Source: Paenibacillus spiritus (GTDB taxonomy: Bacteria > Bacillota > Bacilli > Paenibacillales > Paenibacillaceae). From it: 64,000 nucleotides of DNA. Below, in pieces: positions 8,883 through 18,900 of the stretch. A model generated the notes under the pieces. That model did not search any database. It saw nothing but the letters and a program-made list of their open reading frames with translations, and was not told the DNA's origin. The translations under genes and the position numbers were made by a program. Positions within the stretch are counted from its first letter, which is position 1; each line of letters opens with the position of its first letter. The stretch covers positions 186,001-250,000 of the forward strand of contig NZ_VYKK01000004.1 in NCBI RefSeq assembly GCF_008710135.1, in the 5' to 3' direction.

Positions 8883-8932
8883 GTTATTCAACTCCCTTAC
8901 GAATACAGATTATAACATATATAAAATCAATT

Positions 8933-9085
8933 TTAGGGGTTTAATGTAGCTTTCTTGGTTCTTTTATAAATATCACACCCGTCCGGCGTATTCACCGGAT
9001 CGCCGACGATCGTGTTGACATCGACCATGGCTTTGATGTTCTCCATTGCGGTCTGCATCAGGCCCTGAATGGGATGGTCACTCAT
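8933..9085 (-). pseudogene. ytfJ: ytfJ (gerW) sporulation gene, 5' part, cut by the prophage
   Basis: A perfect ribosome site (TAAGGAGG) precedes the ATG at 9085. The first 36 residues read like the start of the YtfJ/GerW spore protein family (MSDHPIQGLMQTAMENIK, then VDVNTIVGDPVNTPDG). After the Gly codon at 8978-8980 the family's continuation is lost; 14 unrelated, AT-rich codons follow to a stop at 8933. The remainder of the gene, about 100 codons in this family, is absent from the window and would be expected at the far end of the prophage. The gene directly upstream is the ytfI-like DUF2953 gene, the normal partner in B. subtilis, which confirms the identity. The visible product would be a 50-residue stub. 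Confidence 0.85.
8970..8986. other. Prophage-host junction (attachment site region)
   Basis: Family homology of ytfJ ends at about 8978 and base composition changes from GC-rich (right) to AT-rich (left). The crossover core must lie at or just right of this point. It cannot be fixed without the other prophage end. No integrase gene is in the visible part. Confidence 0.6.
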
Positions 9086-9179
9086 GAATAGTCCTCCTTA
9101 ATGAGCTGTAATGAACTGTAGCGATCAATTACAGTGTGCGCCCGGACTGGTTCAATTATGTACGCCCATCCTCAAGGGA

Positions 9180-9905
9180 TCAGGCTGCGGGCCGCCGGCT
9201 TCCGGCTTCGCTCCGAAGGCCACGCAGCATGCTCTTCCAGTTGCTCCATCCATTCTCCGCAGCCCGCACCCGGCGCAGGAGCTTCCAGCCGGCCGCAGCC
9301 AGCTCCGCCACCCGAATCCGGCCCGCCGCTTCCATCTCCGTGACAAAAGACAGCTGGTCGCTGTAGACGGGCTTGACGAACAATCGCGGTCTTTGCTGCA
9401 GGCGGACATACCGCGAGAGCCAGCCGACGGCGATCCATTTGCAGCCCCAGAGCGCTCCGGCGGCCACAGCGGTCTCCGCCGCGTCTCCAAGAGAGAAGTC
9501 GGTAGCCCAATCCAGCCGGGTAATCCGGACGCGGGAGAGCGTCTCAACCGACCATTCCTTCATCCCGTCGGTTCCCTGCAGCGCCTGCCGGCAGGTGCGA
9601 AGCATCCGCTCCACCGCTTCCTTGTCCACGCGCTTGCGCTCCTCTGCCGGTCCGATCAGCTGGTCCATCCCCGACCGTTCGAGCCGGACCTTCAGCCCTT
9701 GTCTCAACCCGTCGAATACAATGGACGGAACGGTGTACTGCATGTTGACGAGACCATAGAACGCCTTGACGTCGATCCGGACCCGGTCATTACGGCCGGA
9801 GCGGTTCAGGTGAACCTTGAATTCGATGAAAGAGATCAGAATCAGCGCGACAAGCGCTGCCACCGCGGCCAGCACGGCGATCCCCACTATCCATCCTATA
9901 GGCAT
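9180..9905 (-). CDS. ytfI: DUF2953 membrane protein, YtfI-like
   Basis: 241 residues from the ATG at 9905, which follows GGGAGGAAG. Longer frames upstream lack a ribosome site. Residues 3-25 form one transmembrane segment (WIVGIAVLAAVAALVALILI). The rest is a soluble domain with the DUF2953 pattern, including AFYGLVNMQYTVPSI near residue 50 and the LSRVRITRLDWATDFSLGDA region about halfway. YtfI stands before ytfJ in B. subtilis, and both are reported as forespore-expressed; the same order holds here with ytfJ 94 bp downstream. The exact function is unknown. Confidence 0.8.
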   Translation of the reverse strand: MPIGWIVGIAVLAAVAALVALILISFIEFKVHLNRSGRNDRVRIDVKAFYGLVNMQYTVPSIVFDGLRQGLKVRLERSGMDQLIGPAEERKRVDKEAVERMLRTCRQALQGTDGMKEWSVETLSRVRITRLDWATDFSLGDAAETAVAAGALWGCKWIAVGWLSRYVRLQQRPRLFVKPVYSDQLSFVTEMEAAGRIRVAELAAAGWKLLRRVRAAENGWSNWKSMLRGLRSEAGSRRPAA

Positions 9906-10112
9906 GCTTTCTTCCTCCCGGACATTCGTCATGACTGCCACCTCAGGTAGTATGGCGAATTGAACTGGGAAAAATTCGCTGCGCTCGTTCCTCGTCCGGA
10001 CCTCCTGCCGCATGAAGAGATACGAAGACAGGCCGAAGCAGAGAACGGCAGCGGCCACCTGAACCGGAGTCTAGGGTGTCCAGCCCGATAGCCGGCAGCT
10101 CTAGAGGAACCC

Positions 10113-10166
10113 AAAAACGCCCGCCGGCGCTTGCCGGAACGTGTCCGGTAAGCGCCAGCGGGCGTT
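10113..10166 (-). terminator. Terminator after scpB
   Basis: AACGCCCGC-GGCGCTT pairs with AAGCGCC-GCGGGCGTT (one mismatch), followed by TTTTTGG on the minus strand. The stretch between this terminator and 9905 (about 200 bp) holds no gene and should contain the ytfI promoter. Confidence 0.85.
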
Positions 10167-10197
10167 GTCGTTGTCAGAGAAGGAAGACCGGAGTCCG

Positions 10198-10809
10198 TCA
10201 GTCATCGGTCCCGGGACCGACTTCGTCCAGGGTCATCTGCCGGGTATCCAGCTTGTCGAACAGCAGCTGGGTCTCTTCCTCCAGACTGTCGCTATCGCCT
10301 CCGGCCGGCTCGGGCAGCTGGTTCAGGCTGGCCAGCCCGAAGCTGTCCAGGAACGCCTTGGTCGTGCCGTACAGAATCGGCCGGCCCACCGCTTCGGAGC
10401 GGCCGACCTCCATGATCAGATCCTTGTTCACCAGCGTGTGGATGGCCCGCTCGGCCTTGACGCCGCGGATTTCTTCAATCTCCACCCGGGTAATCGGCTG
10501 CCGGTAGGCCACAATGGCCAGCGTCTCCAGTGCTGCCTGGGACAAGGTGGCCCGCGACGGAGAATACGCCAGCCGCTCAAAATAAGGGGCATGCTCGGGC
10601 AGCGTGGCCAGCTTGTAGTTGCCCGCAATCTGCACCACCTGAAGTCCCCGTCCCGCCGAAGCGAATTCAGAGCGCATATCGCCCAGCACGCGGCCGATCA
10701 GGTCGGGCTTTTGCTCGGTAATCTCGCCGATCTGACGGGTGGACAGACCGTCCTCGCCCGCCAGGAACAGCAGCCCTTCAATAACTGATTTCAGTGTCTT
10801 GTAATCCAT
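10198..10809 (-). CDS. scpB: Segregation and condensation protein B
   Basis: 203 residues, the usual length. It contains the paired winged-helix layout of ScpB: residues 1-80 begin LKSVIEGLLFLAGEDGLSTR, and the second half has LAIVAYRQPITRVEIEEIRG, a strongly conserved ScpB stretch. ScpB dimers bind the kleisin ScpA and, with Smc, form the condensin complex that helps separate sister origins. The start overlaps the end of scpA by 32 bp, indicating translational coupling. The acidic C-terminus (about 175-203) is probably disordered. Confidence 0.95.
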   Translation of the reverse strand: MDYKTLKSVIEGLLFLAGEDGLSTRQIGEITEQKPDLIGRVLGDMRSEFASAGRGLQVVQIAGNYKLATLPEHAPYFERLAYSPSRATLSQAALETLAIVAYRQPITRVEIEEIRGVKAERAIHTLVNKDLIMEVGRSEAVGRPILYGTTKAFLDSFGLASLNQLPEPAGGDSDSLEEETQLLFDKLDTRQMTLDEVGPGTDD

Positions 10810-11569
10810 TCCATTCGTCTCCTCCTCTCCACTCCATGACGATGTCCTCGAACAGCCGCTCCTGATAGCAGAAGATCGCCTTCATCTTCATCAGCTCCAG
10901 AATGGCCAGGAATGTGGCCACAATTTCATGGCGGGCCATCTCGTCATGCAGCAGGGACGAGAACCGCAGCCGCCCGCCTTTGCCGAGCAGACGCAGCGAC
11001 TCCGACACATCGCGGATGCGGTCCTTGACCGATATTTCATCCCGGGTGATCCGGGCGTAGGAGGAACGGCGGGCCGCCTTGCCCAGCGCCTTGCGGAACG
11101 CCGCAATCAGGTCGGCGGTATGCAGACCCTTGACGCCCGAGGCTTCCTGCTCCGGCACGAACGGGGCGAGATCGTCGGGTTCCTTGGTGAAGATCAGGCT
11201 CCGCTCGCTCTCAAGATCCAGCAGCTGAACGGCAATCGACTTGTATTTGCGGTATTCGATCAGACGCTGCACCAGCTCCGCGCGCGGATCGTACTCTTCA
11301 TCCTCGTAGAAATCCATATCCTCGAACTCGATCACCGGCGGCTTCGGCAGCAGCATTTTGCTCTTGATGGACAACAGCGTCGCGGCCATGACGAGAAATT
11401 CACTGGTCACATCCAGTTCCAGCTCCTGCATCGTCTGCAAATAGTCCATGTATTGTTCGGTGATTTCGCTGACCGGGATGTCCTGGATGTCGATCTCCGC
11501 CTTGTCGATCAGATGCAGCAGCAAATCCAGCGGACCCTCAAACGTCTCCAGCTTGTACAAAACCGTCAC
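10778..11569 (-). CDS. scpA: Segregation and condensation protein A
   Basis: 263 residues with a GTG start seven bases from AGGAGG. The N-terminus YKLETFEGPLDLLLHLIDK is the diagnostic kleisin motif that binds the Smc neck. The C-terminal winged helix (about 205-255, FLAILELMKMKAIFCYQERL) contacts the Smc head. It acts with Smc and ScpB in chromosome condensation. It follows ribH in the same direction after a weak hairpin, and scpB overlaps its end. Length and both ends match the family. Confidence 0.95.
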   Translation of the reverse strand: MTVLYKLETFEGPLDLLLHLIDKAEIDIQDIPVSEITEQYMDYLQTMQELELDVTSEFLVMAATLLSIKSKMLLPKPPVIEFEDMDFYEDEEYDPRAELVQRLIEYRKYKSIAVQLLDLESERSLIFTKEPDDLAPFVPEQEASGVKGLHTADLIAAFRKALGKAARRSSYARITRDEISVKDRIRDVSESLRLLGKGGRLRFSSLLHDEMARHEIVATFLAILELMKMKAIFCYQERLFEDIVMEWRGGDEWNGLQDTEISY

Positions 11570-11606
11570 GCGTCATCCTCCTAGTGGGTAAAAGCCCGGG
11601 CAAATG

Positions 11607-11634
11607 CAAAAGGCAGCGCCTCTGAAGACGCTGC
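11607..11634 (-). terminator. Weak terminator after ribH
   Basis: GCAGCG and CGCTGC pair across a 10-base loop, followed on the minus strand by CCTTTTGC. It separates the riboflavin operon from scpAB, though read-through is possible. Confidence 0.5.
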
Positions 11635-11716
11635 ACAAGGGCAAAACGGACTTTTGCGCTTTCTTCCTATATTAATAAATAAGCACGAAAACGACGGCTT
11701 CGTCAATAGCCCGGGC

Positions 11717-12181
11717 TTAAAACAATTTGGACAGGTTGGCCATTTCAATGGCGCTGGCCGCCGCGTCCCAACCCTTATTGCCGGCTTTGGTGCCCGCCCG
11801 CTCGATGGCCTGCTCGATATTCTCCGTCGTCAGAACGCCGAAGATGGTCGGCACACCGGTCTTCAGCGCAATTGCCGCTACTCCCTTGGATACTTCATTG
11901 CAGACATAGTCATAGTGGGTCGTCGAACCGCGGATAACGGTGCCGAGCGTGACGACCGCATCGTACTTGCCGCTCTCGGCCATCTTCTGGGCAATGAGCG
12001 GAATTTCAAATACGCCCGGTACCCAGGCTACGTCGATCTCTTCGTCCTTGACGCCGTGGCGCTTGAACGCATCCAGCGCTCCCGACAGCAGCTTGCTCGT
12101 AATAAACTCGTTGAAGCGGCCCACGACCACCCCGTACTTCAATCCATCCGATACTAAATGTCCTTCAAAATATTGCGGCAT
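11717..12181 (-). CDS. ribH: 6,7-dimethyl-8-ribityllumazine synthase
   Basis: 154 residues, typical size. It joins 3,4-dihydroxy-2-butanone 4-phosphate with 5-amino-6-ribitylaminouracil to give lumazine, the step before riboflavin. Family markers are visible: [16 protein letters not shown] near the start, [15 protein letters not shown] (the substrate-binding loop), [18 protein letters not shown] with the catalytic His, and [16 protein letters not shown]. It is the last gene of the ribD-ribE-ribBA-ribH operon, 48 bp after ribBA. Confidence 0.97.
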   Translation of the reverse strand: MPQYFEGHLVSDGLKYGVVVGRFNEFITSKLLSGALDAFKRHGVKDEEIDVAWVPGVFEIPLIAQKMAESGKYDAVVTLGTVIRGSTTHYDYVCNEVSKGVAAIALKTGVPTIFGVLTTENIEQAIERAGTKAGNKGWDAAASAIEMANLSKLF

Positions 12182-12229
12182 AATCCCTCTCCCTTTCTCT
12201 TCTTCAAATTAGAATCAGACGCGGCCTGT

Positions 12230-13483
12230 CTAGGATTTAGAATTCTCATCCTGCTCGATATCGTCGAATTTCAGCAGATGCCCGAGCTTCGACTGCTTCG
12301 TGTGCAGGTACCCGGTATTGTCCTTGTTCTCGGGCATCTGGATCGGAACGCGCTCGACCACTTCCAGACCGTAGCCTTCCAGCCCTTTGATCTTGCGCGG
12401 ATTGTTGGTCATCAGCCGGATCTTCCGGACCCCGAGATCCTTCAGAATCTGGGCGCCGATGCCATAGTCGCGCAGATCCGCCGGGAACCCGAGCTTCAGG
12501 TTGGCGTCTACCGTATCAAGCCCCTGCTCCTGGAGCTTGTAGGCTCTCAGCTTGTTGACAAGGCCGATCCCCCGGCCCTCCTGCCGCATATAGAGCAGTA
12601 CGCCCCTGCCCTCCGCCTCAATCTGGCGCAGCGCCGCCTCGAACTGCGGCCCGCAGTCGCAGCGGTGCGAATGGAACACATCGCCGGTGAGGCACTCGGA
12701 ATGGACGCGGACGAGGACCGGTTCGTCTCCGGAAATCTCGCCTTTGACCAAGGCGACATGCTCCTTGTCATCCACCTCGTTCGTATAGGCTATCGTCTGG
12801 AATTCGCCGAAATCGGTCGGCAGCCGGACCGAGACTTCCCGGGTAACGAGATTCTCCTTCTCGTTGCGGTAATGAATCAAGTCCTTGATGCTGATCAGCT
12901 TGAGATCATGCTGTCTGGCGATCTCCACCAGGTCCGGCAGCCGGGCCATCGTCCCGTCCTCCTTGATAATCTCGCAGATGGCGGCCGCCGGGTAGGCGCC
13001 GCACAGCCGGGCGAGATCGACGGCGGCCTCGGTGTGGCCGGAGCGGCGCAGGACGCCGCCTTTTTTGGCAATCAGCGGGAACATATGCCCCGGCCGGCGG
13101 AAATCCGCCGCAGTGGCCTTGGGGTCCATGATCGCCTTCACGGTTAACGACCGTTCATAGGCGGAAATACCGGTTGTCGTATCTTTATGGTCGATCGACA
13201 CCGTGAACGCGGTGCCGTGGAAGTCGGTATTCCGGCTGACCATCGGCTTCAGATCCAGTTCCTCGGCCCGCTCCGCCGTAATCGGCAGGCACACCAGCCC
13301 CCGGCCATGGGTAATCATGAAATTCATAACCTCGGGCGTCGTCCGTTCCGCCAGTGCCACGAAGTCGCCTTCATTCTCGCGGTCTTCATCATCGACGACG
13401 ATGACGACCTTGCCCCGCATCAGATCGTAGATCGCCTCTTCGATCCGGTCGAGCACACGCTCCTGCCCTTGCGATTCATCCAT
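12230..13483 (-). CDS. ribBA: Bifunctional DHBP synthase / GTP cyclohydrolase II
   Basis: 417 residues. The start at 13483 ([10 protein letters not shown]) is set by AGGAGG eight bases upstream; the frame is open further back but that part is not protein-like. The RibB half (1-210) has [14 protein letters not shown] (acidic metal site) and [11 protein letters not shown]. The RibA half (210-417) has the zinc Cys set in [20 protein letters not shown] and the catalytic [11 protein letters not shown]. It supplies both precursors of lumazine, from ribulose 5-phosphate and GTP. The operon is under the FMN riboswitch upstream of ribD. Confidence 0.97.
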   Translation of the reverse strand: MDESQGQERVLDRIEEAIYDLMRGKVVIVVDDEDRENEGDFVALAERTTPEVMNFMITHGRGLVCLPITAERAEELDLKPMVSRNTDFHGTAFTVSIDHKDTTTGISAYERSLTVKAIMDPKATAADFRRPGHMFPLIAKKGGVLRRSGHTEAAVDLARLCGAYPAAAICEIIKEDGTMARLPDLVEIARQHDLKLISIKDLIHYRNEKENLVTREVSVRLPTDFGEFQTIAYTNEVDDKEHVALVKGEISGDEPVLVRVHSECLTGDVFHSHRCDCGPQFEAALRQIEAEGRGVLLYMRQEGRGIGLVNKLRAYKLQEQGLDTVDANLKLGFPADLRDYGIGAQILKDLGVRKIRLMTNNPRKIKGLEGYGLEVVERVPIQMPENKDNTGYLHTKQSKLGHLLKFDDIEQDENSKS

Positions 13484-13565
13484 CTTCTTTTCCTCCTGGC
13501 AGGACTCCCGAATTCCGCAGGACGCGTCTTCCGGCAATCCCTTTACTTGGGGCGGGGACAGATTC

Positions 13566-14231
13566 TTATAGAAATCCGTTCGCCGCCAAAAATTCGCTGC
13601 TGATCTTGGATTCGCTGCGCCCCTCGCCTGCCGGTGTTGAGCCGTAATGCAGCAGGTGATCGACATATTTGCCGAGAACATCGCATTCCAGGTTGACGCT
13701 GTCGCCCGCATGCTTGTAACCGAGCACCGTCTCGCCAAGCGTATGCGGAATAATGGATACCGTGAACGACGAGCCGGCAGCCTGGACAACCGTCAGGCTG
13801 ATTCCGTCAATGGTGATCGAGCCTTTCGGGATAATGAATTTGAACAATTCCGCCCGATCCGGCACAATCTCGATCACCACGGCGTTCTGGTCCCGCTTCA
13901 TCCCGCGGATAATGCCGGTTCCGTCCACATGTCCCTGGACGATATGGCCGCCGAAGCGGCCGCCCGCCGCCATGGCCCGCTCCAGATTGAGCCGGCTTCC
14001 CGCGCGTAGCTCCTTGAGCGTTGTATGGCGGTAAGTCTGCGGCATGACATCGACGGTAAAATGCCCTTCGCTTATCGACGTCGCCGTCAAGCATACGCCG
14101 TTGACGGCGACACTGTCGCCGATCTTCAGATCTCCCATAATTCTCTTCGCTGCAATCGAGAGAACCATCATTTCGCCGCCGGATGAGACGCCGCGCAGGC
14201 TTCCCACCTCTTCCACAAGTCCGGTGAACAT
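13566..14231 (-). CDS. ribE: Riboflavin synthase, alpha chain
   Basis: 221 residues from the ATG at 14231 ([10 protein letters not shown]), with GAGAGG eight bases away; the GTG nine bases earlier overlaps that site. The enzyme converts two lumazines to riboflavin plus the pyrimidine precursor. Two lumazine-binding repeats are visible: [12 protein letters not shown] with the VNGVCLT segment in the first half, and the [16 protein letters not shown] and IDGISLTV segments in the second. It lies between ribD and ribBA in the usual order. Confidence 0.97.
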   Translation of the reverse strand: MFTGLVEEVGSLRGVSSGGEMMVLSIAAKRIMGDLKIGDSVAVNGVCLTATSISEGHFTVDVMPQTYRHTTLKELRAGSRLNLERAMAAGGRFGGHIVQGHVDGTGIIRGMKRDQNAVVIEIVPDRAELFKFIIPKGSITIDGISLTVVQAAGSSFTVSIIPHTLGETVLGYKHAGDSVNLECDVLGKYVDHLLHYGSTPAGEGRSESKISSEFLAANGFL

Positions 14232-14246
14232 AGCCTCCACCTCTCT

Positions 14247-15377
14247 TTAGGATAATTCCGCCGCATGCTGCGGCCCGAAGGTCCCCGGAATGCCGGTCAG
14301 ACAGAGATTGTCGCCGAGCCGCTCGACCTCAAGCTCCCGCAGGACAATGGCGTCCGCCATCCGCTCCACACCGCCGAAGCTGAAAGCCGACGGCGCTTCG
14401 GCGCCTCCCCCGACAATCTTCGGAGCCAGGAAGAGGACGACACGGTCTACCAGTCCCTCCTCCATCATCGCTCCGTTCAACTCCCCGCCGCCTTCCAGCA
14501 GTATGGAGCCGATCTCCATCCGGCCGAGCCGATCCATCGCCTGGTGCAGGTCGACGCGCGAGCCGCTGCCGCAGCGGATGATCTGTACCCCCGTCCGGGC
14601 CAGAGCCGCTTCCCGTTCCGGGTCGGCATCCTCGGTCGTCAGAATAATCGTCGGGGCCTGACCGTCCGCAACAACCGCCGCCTCCAGCGGTGTGCGGAGT
14701 CTGGAATCGACCACAATCCGGACCGGGTTCAGCCCCGGAACCGGGAGCCGGGTCGTCAGCGAAGGATTGTCGGCCAGAACCGTGCCCACGCCGACCATTA
14801 TGCCCTGATGGCGATGGCGCAGCGTGTGTACGACCTCGCGCGACTCCTCATTGGAAATCCACTTGCTGTCGCCGGTACGGGTCGCGATCCGGCCATCCAG
14901 GGTGCTTGCCGTCTTCAAGGTCACGAACGGCAGACGGGTCAGAATATATTTGATGAATTTCTCGTTCAACCGCAGCGCCCGTTCCCGGAGCACCCCAACC
15001 TCGACCTCGACTGCGTGCTCGCGCAGCATGGCAACTCCCCGGCCTGACACCAGCGGGTTGGGATCTTCGCAGGCCACGACGACCCGGGCCACCCCTTCGT
15101 CGATCAGCCGTCTGCTGCAAGCGGGCGTAAGGCCCGTATGGCTGCACGGCTCCAACGTGACATAAGCGGTTCCGCCCTTGGCCTGGCCTGCGGCCATATT
15201 CAGCGCGTGCACCTCGGCATGTCCGGTTCCCCGCTTCAGATGCGTGCCGACGCCGATTACGGCCCCGTCCTTGACCACCACGCAGCCGACAACCGGATTG
15301 ATCCCGGTCTGACCTTGGGCCCGTTCCGCCATATCCAGCGCGAGCGACATGTAAAACTCATCATTCATTATATCCAT
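14247..15377 (-). CDS. ribD: Riboflavin biosynthesis deaminase/reductase
   Basis: 376 residues. The best start is the ATG at 15377 (MDIMNDEFYM), 13 bases after GAGAGG; the ATG at 15368 is also possible. Residues 1-150 form the zinc deaminase (GTGHAEVHALNMA and EPCSHTGLTPAC carry the His, Glu and two Cys). Residues 155-365 form the NADPH reductase (TLKTASTLDGRIATRTGDSK, and LLEGGGELNGAM). It performs the two middle steps of riboflavin synthesis and is the first gene of the operon controlled by the FMN riboswitch and terminator upstream. Confidence 0.97.
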   Translation of the reverse strand: MDIMNDEFYMSLALDMAERAQGQTGINPVVGCVVVKDGAVIGVGTHLKRGTGHAEVHALNMAAGQAKGGTAYVTLEPCSHTGLTPACSRRLIDEGVARVVVACEDPNPLVSGRGVAMLREHAVEVEVGVLRERALRLNEKFIKYILTRLPFVTLKTASTLDGRIATRTGDSKWISNEESREVVHTLRHRHQGIMVGVGTVLADNPSLTTRLPVPGLNPVRIVVDSRLRTPLEAAVVADGQAPTIILTTEDADPEREAALARTGVQIIRCGSGSRVDLHQAMDRLGRMEIGSILLEGGGELNGAMMEEGLVDRVVLFLAPKIVGGGAEAPSAFSFGGVERMADAIVLRELEVERLGDNLCLTGIPGTFGPQHAAELS

Positions 15378-15430
15378 AGAATGGCTGCGACCTCTCCTCC
15401 GTGGCATGATAGCTGTTATAAGTATGCATC

Positions 15431-15468
15431 AAAAAAACCGTCTTGCGCTCCAGGGAGTCAAGACGGTT
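15431..15468 (-). terminator. FMN riboswitch terminator (expression platform) of the rib operon
   Basis: AACCGTCTTG and CAAGACGGTT form a 10-bp stem followed by seven T on the minus strand. It lies between the aptamer and ribD, as expected for FMN-dependent early termination. Confidence 0.85.
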
Positions 15469-15581
15469 GAATGCAGAGAGCCATGCACAGCATACAGCTC
15501 CGGCCATGCATGTGAAAAGTAACACAAAGCCGCCGGTTACACCGATGCTGCCTTGCCGCCTGCAAGGGCGGCATAGCCGTT

Positions 15582-15755
15582 CTCTCCTTCTTCCATCCAG
15601 ACTATACTGTCGGTCCCGGAATCGCACCGGGTCCACCGTTCAGCACGCTGTCTGCAGCGGCCGACCGGGTAGCGGACTTGTCCCGGCCGGGAAGACTCGC
15701 TTCGCCGTGCCGTTCATCACCGCCGGTAGGGAATTGCACCCTGCCCTGAAGGATC
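15582..15755 (-). promoter_or_regulatory. FMN riboswitch (RFN element) before ribD
   Basis: Read on the minus strand, the conserved RFN blocks occur in order: AGGGCAGGGTGCAATTCCC, TACCGGCGGTGAT, GACCCGGTGCGATTCCGGGA, CCGACAGTATAGTCTGGATG, ending in GAAGAAGGAGA. Bound FMN is known to favour termination and so shuts down riboflavin synthesis. The variable arm in the middle is long. Confidence 0.95.
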
Positions 15756-15799
15756 AATCCATATTCAGTTTCAACATTCTAAAAGTAACACCCTCTTTC

Positions 15800-15838
15800 A
15801 AAAAAGGCAAGCCGCCGCTACCGCCGGATAGCGGCTTG
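15800..15838 (-). terminator. Second hairpin terminator upstream of the rib leader
   Basis: AAGCCGC and GCGGCTT pair, and on the minus strand the stem is followed by a TTTTTTG run. It protects the rib leader from read-through out of the adhesin gene. Confidence 0.65.
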
Positions 15839-15871
15839 AAGCCATAGAAAGATTCCCCTATCGACAACAAC

Positions 15872-15900
15872 GAAGAGGCGCGGATCATCCGCGCCTCTTC
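15872..15900 (-). terminator. Terminator after the LPXTG adhesin gene
   Basis: A near-perfect 14-bp inverted repeat (GAAGAGGCGCGGAT and its complement) lies 47 bp after the stop codon. The T tract is short (GTTGTTG). Confidence 0.7.
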
Positions 15901-15946
15901 GTCCTGCTATTTCCTGGGGAATGAAGCCCCGGCTATCATTCTAAGT

Positions 15947-18900
15947 TTAGTGGTCTTTGCGCGTTCGGCTGAAGAACCGGTTCAACAGAATTCCGATCAG
16001 AATCAGGCCCAGACCGGCCATATAGATCGGCATCGAACTGGATTCTCCCGTCTTCGGCAGCGACCCTGCGGCTTCCGACGTCGTTCCCTTCGGAGTCGGT
16101 TCGTCCGGAATTTCAACGCCGCCTTGAGGCACCGGTTCTTCCTCAATCTGAACCGGCGTTCCGTCATCCCCGGGAACGGTTCCCGGACTGACCGAAGCGG
16201 CCGGTGCTGCGGTCGGATTCGCCGTAACCAGGCCACCGCCCGATCCCGGTCCTGCCGGCGTGATGTCATCCGGAATGATGATCTCGCCCGGCGATGCCGA
16301 AGGCGTCGGAGCCGTCGTAGGCACGGTCACCGGCGTTGGCGTAGCTCCGGTTCCCGGCGTATCGGTGACAGCAGGCGTCGGCGACGTGCCCGGCGCCGGC
16401 GATGCGCTGGTATCCGGAGACAGCGACGCAGTCGGCGACGGCGATGCACTCTCGTTCGGCGACGGTGTGGCGCTAGATGTTGGTGTCACACTCGGCGTCG
16501 GCGATGGCGATGCGCTTGGCGATGGTGATGGCGATGCACTCGCCGATGGTGATGCACTCGCCGATGGTGTTGGTGTCGGTGTCGCCGGTACCAGTCTGTC
16601 ATTGGTTATCGCCAGATCTGCCAATGCCCCCGGATTAACGGTAACCGGATATTCCTGCGTGGAGAGGACGTATCCTTGAGGAGCGGTTTTTTCGATCAGC
16701 ACGTAACGGCCTGACAGAATTTTGCTAAAGACTGCTCTGCCGTTCTCTCCCGTTGTCTCGGTTCCGAGCAGGAAGCGCTCGTTATCGATCACCCGGTACA
16801 GATCAAAGGTCGCACCGGCCAGTACCGTAAGATGATCCCGGGAGTCCAGCTTGCGGACAATCAGCGTACCCCGCACGCCGGTTCCCGTTCCCGAACCGCT
16901 GCTGACGCCGACAATAATGCTCTTCGTCGTCTCCTTGACGATCTCGGTCGAATTGGTTCCGCTCAGCTTCACGCCGTTTGTCACGCTCTCGCCGTTGCCA
17001 GCGGCAATCAGCGACTTGTATTCCAATACATAGGAAGAATGGATCGCATTCGGGAATGCGAGTACAAAATTCTGGTGTCCTTCGCTGTCCGTAGCGATTT
17101 CAAGCGTATAATCGGTACCTTCTGTCAGTTCGGCCGTGCCCTTCACCAGCCGTCCGTCCGGGTCCATCACCGTCGGATAGAGATGGAACGAATCCCGCAG
17201 GAACACCTGGTTCGCACTCCCTGTATCGGTGACCTTTGCCTGCTCCAGAGTGGACTGGCTGCGATTGATGTGAACCGTCCAGTCCAGGGTGAGTCCCGAT
17301 TGGACGCCATCCTTGGCGACCAGATCGCCGCCGTAAGGAATGGTTACCTTGCCGGTCAGCGGGCCGGAGGCCGGTTCCGGGCCGTCATACACATAGGCCG
17401 TGTTCGTCAGGCTCGGGGAGCTCAGCACCTTCCCTGCGAGTGAGGTTCGGAAGCCTACATAGAACGGATAATCCGCAGCCTGCTTCAGCGTTACAGTAAT
17501 GTCCTTGCCGCCGCTGCCGTTGTCGACAACCTTGACCGTATACTTGGACTTGTCGATCTCGCCGAGACGGCTGGTCAGCCCATTATTGCGCATCTGGAAC
17601 TGGTAGACCTTAATCGAGGATTCGTCCAGTGTCTGTTCCGGGCCAACCGTATCCTTGACCACCGGCTCTTTCAGGGCCCGGTAGCTGTAATTGGCTCCGA
17701 TATACCAATACACATCTTTGGTAACGGCGTTGTACTGTCCGTATTTGAAGCCGTTGTTCTTCGTTTCGATCCGCGGATCGAACTGGCCGTAGGCCGTCTG
17801 CTGCAGCGTCTTGCCGCTGTCGTCGGTCCAGCTTACGGAAGCCTTGTTGCGGAATAATTTATAATTGGCATGAAGAGCGGAATAATCGAAATTCAACTGA
17901 TAGCGAATCGTCATTTTGCTCTTGATCGGCTCGTTGAATTCTATCACGAACCCGCGGTCCAGATGAGCCGGGTCATAGGTCAGCGTATAACGGGAGGGGT
18001 CCAGAACCGTCTTGTCGCCGTCCCGCACTTCTACGCTTCCCGGAATGAGCGTAAGTCCGCCGGACTCAAAGGTGTCGGCAACCTTCACCTTGGCCATCGG
18101 GTATCCGTCCTCGTTGACGGTAATCTTCCAGTCCACGACCCGGTCGCGGTAGTTCGCTCCGTCGGCGTTGACCGTCTTGTAGATCACATCCGGCTTGATC
18201 TCCTGCTTCGCTTCGGAAGAATAGGTTCCGGTTGTAACGGTATTTGTTACCGTATCCACGGCAAGCACCCGCTCGTTGGCCCGGGTCTTGTATTCAATCA
18301 GATACGGAGATTGAAGGTCCTTCAGGAATTGCAGCTTGAAGCCGCTCTTCGCGCCATAGGTCGTCTTCTCGACCGTATAATCGGTTCCCGGAACCAGAAC
18401 GGCGTCCGGTACCGGCTGCTCCTTCTCGTTCAGCACCACGCTGCGGACCACAACGGAGTCCTCCACCAGACTCTGGCTGCTGTTGAACTGGTCGGTCAGC
18501 ACCGCATCGCGCTGGGCAATGGCGGCAAAATTATAGTTATACTGGATCGCCCAGGAGATGGTCTGGGTACCCGGATCGTAAGCGGTAACCGTCTTCTTGA
18601 GCGCAGCGGCCCGCTTGATCTGCACGGTAGCTGTGGCGCTTGCCGGGTTCAGATTGCCGCCCCGGAAGGTGGCCGTGTTCTTGAACACGGTTGCCGTCGG
18701 CGAGCTGACTGTTGTGGCAAAAGAAAGCCGGTACGCGCTGCGGATCGTATCATCGCTGAATTTCAGCCGGAGGGTGCCTCCCTCTGCGGACCAGCTGTAA
18801 CGGGACGCATCCAGCGCCGCTCCCGGAATGACGGTTCCGTCCAGCTGCACTTCAAGCGAATGGACGGCTACCGAACCGGGGTCCAGCGTAAGGCCGGCCG

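Noticed and set aside
9111..9950. + strand open frame of 279 codons beside the prophage junction
   Set aside because: Antisense of the DUF2953 gene; no family resemblance.
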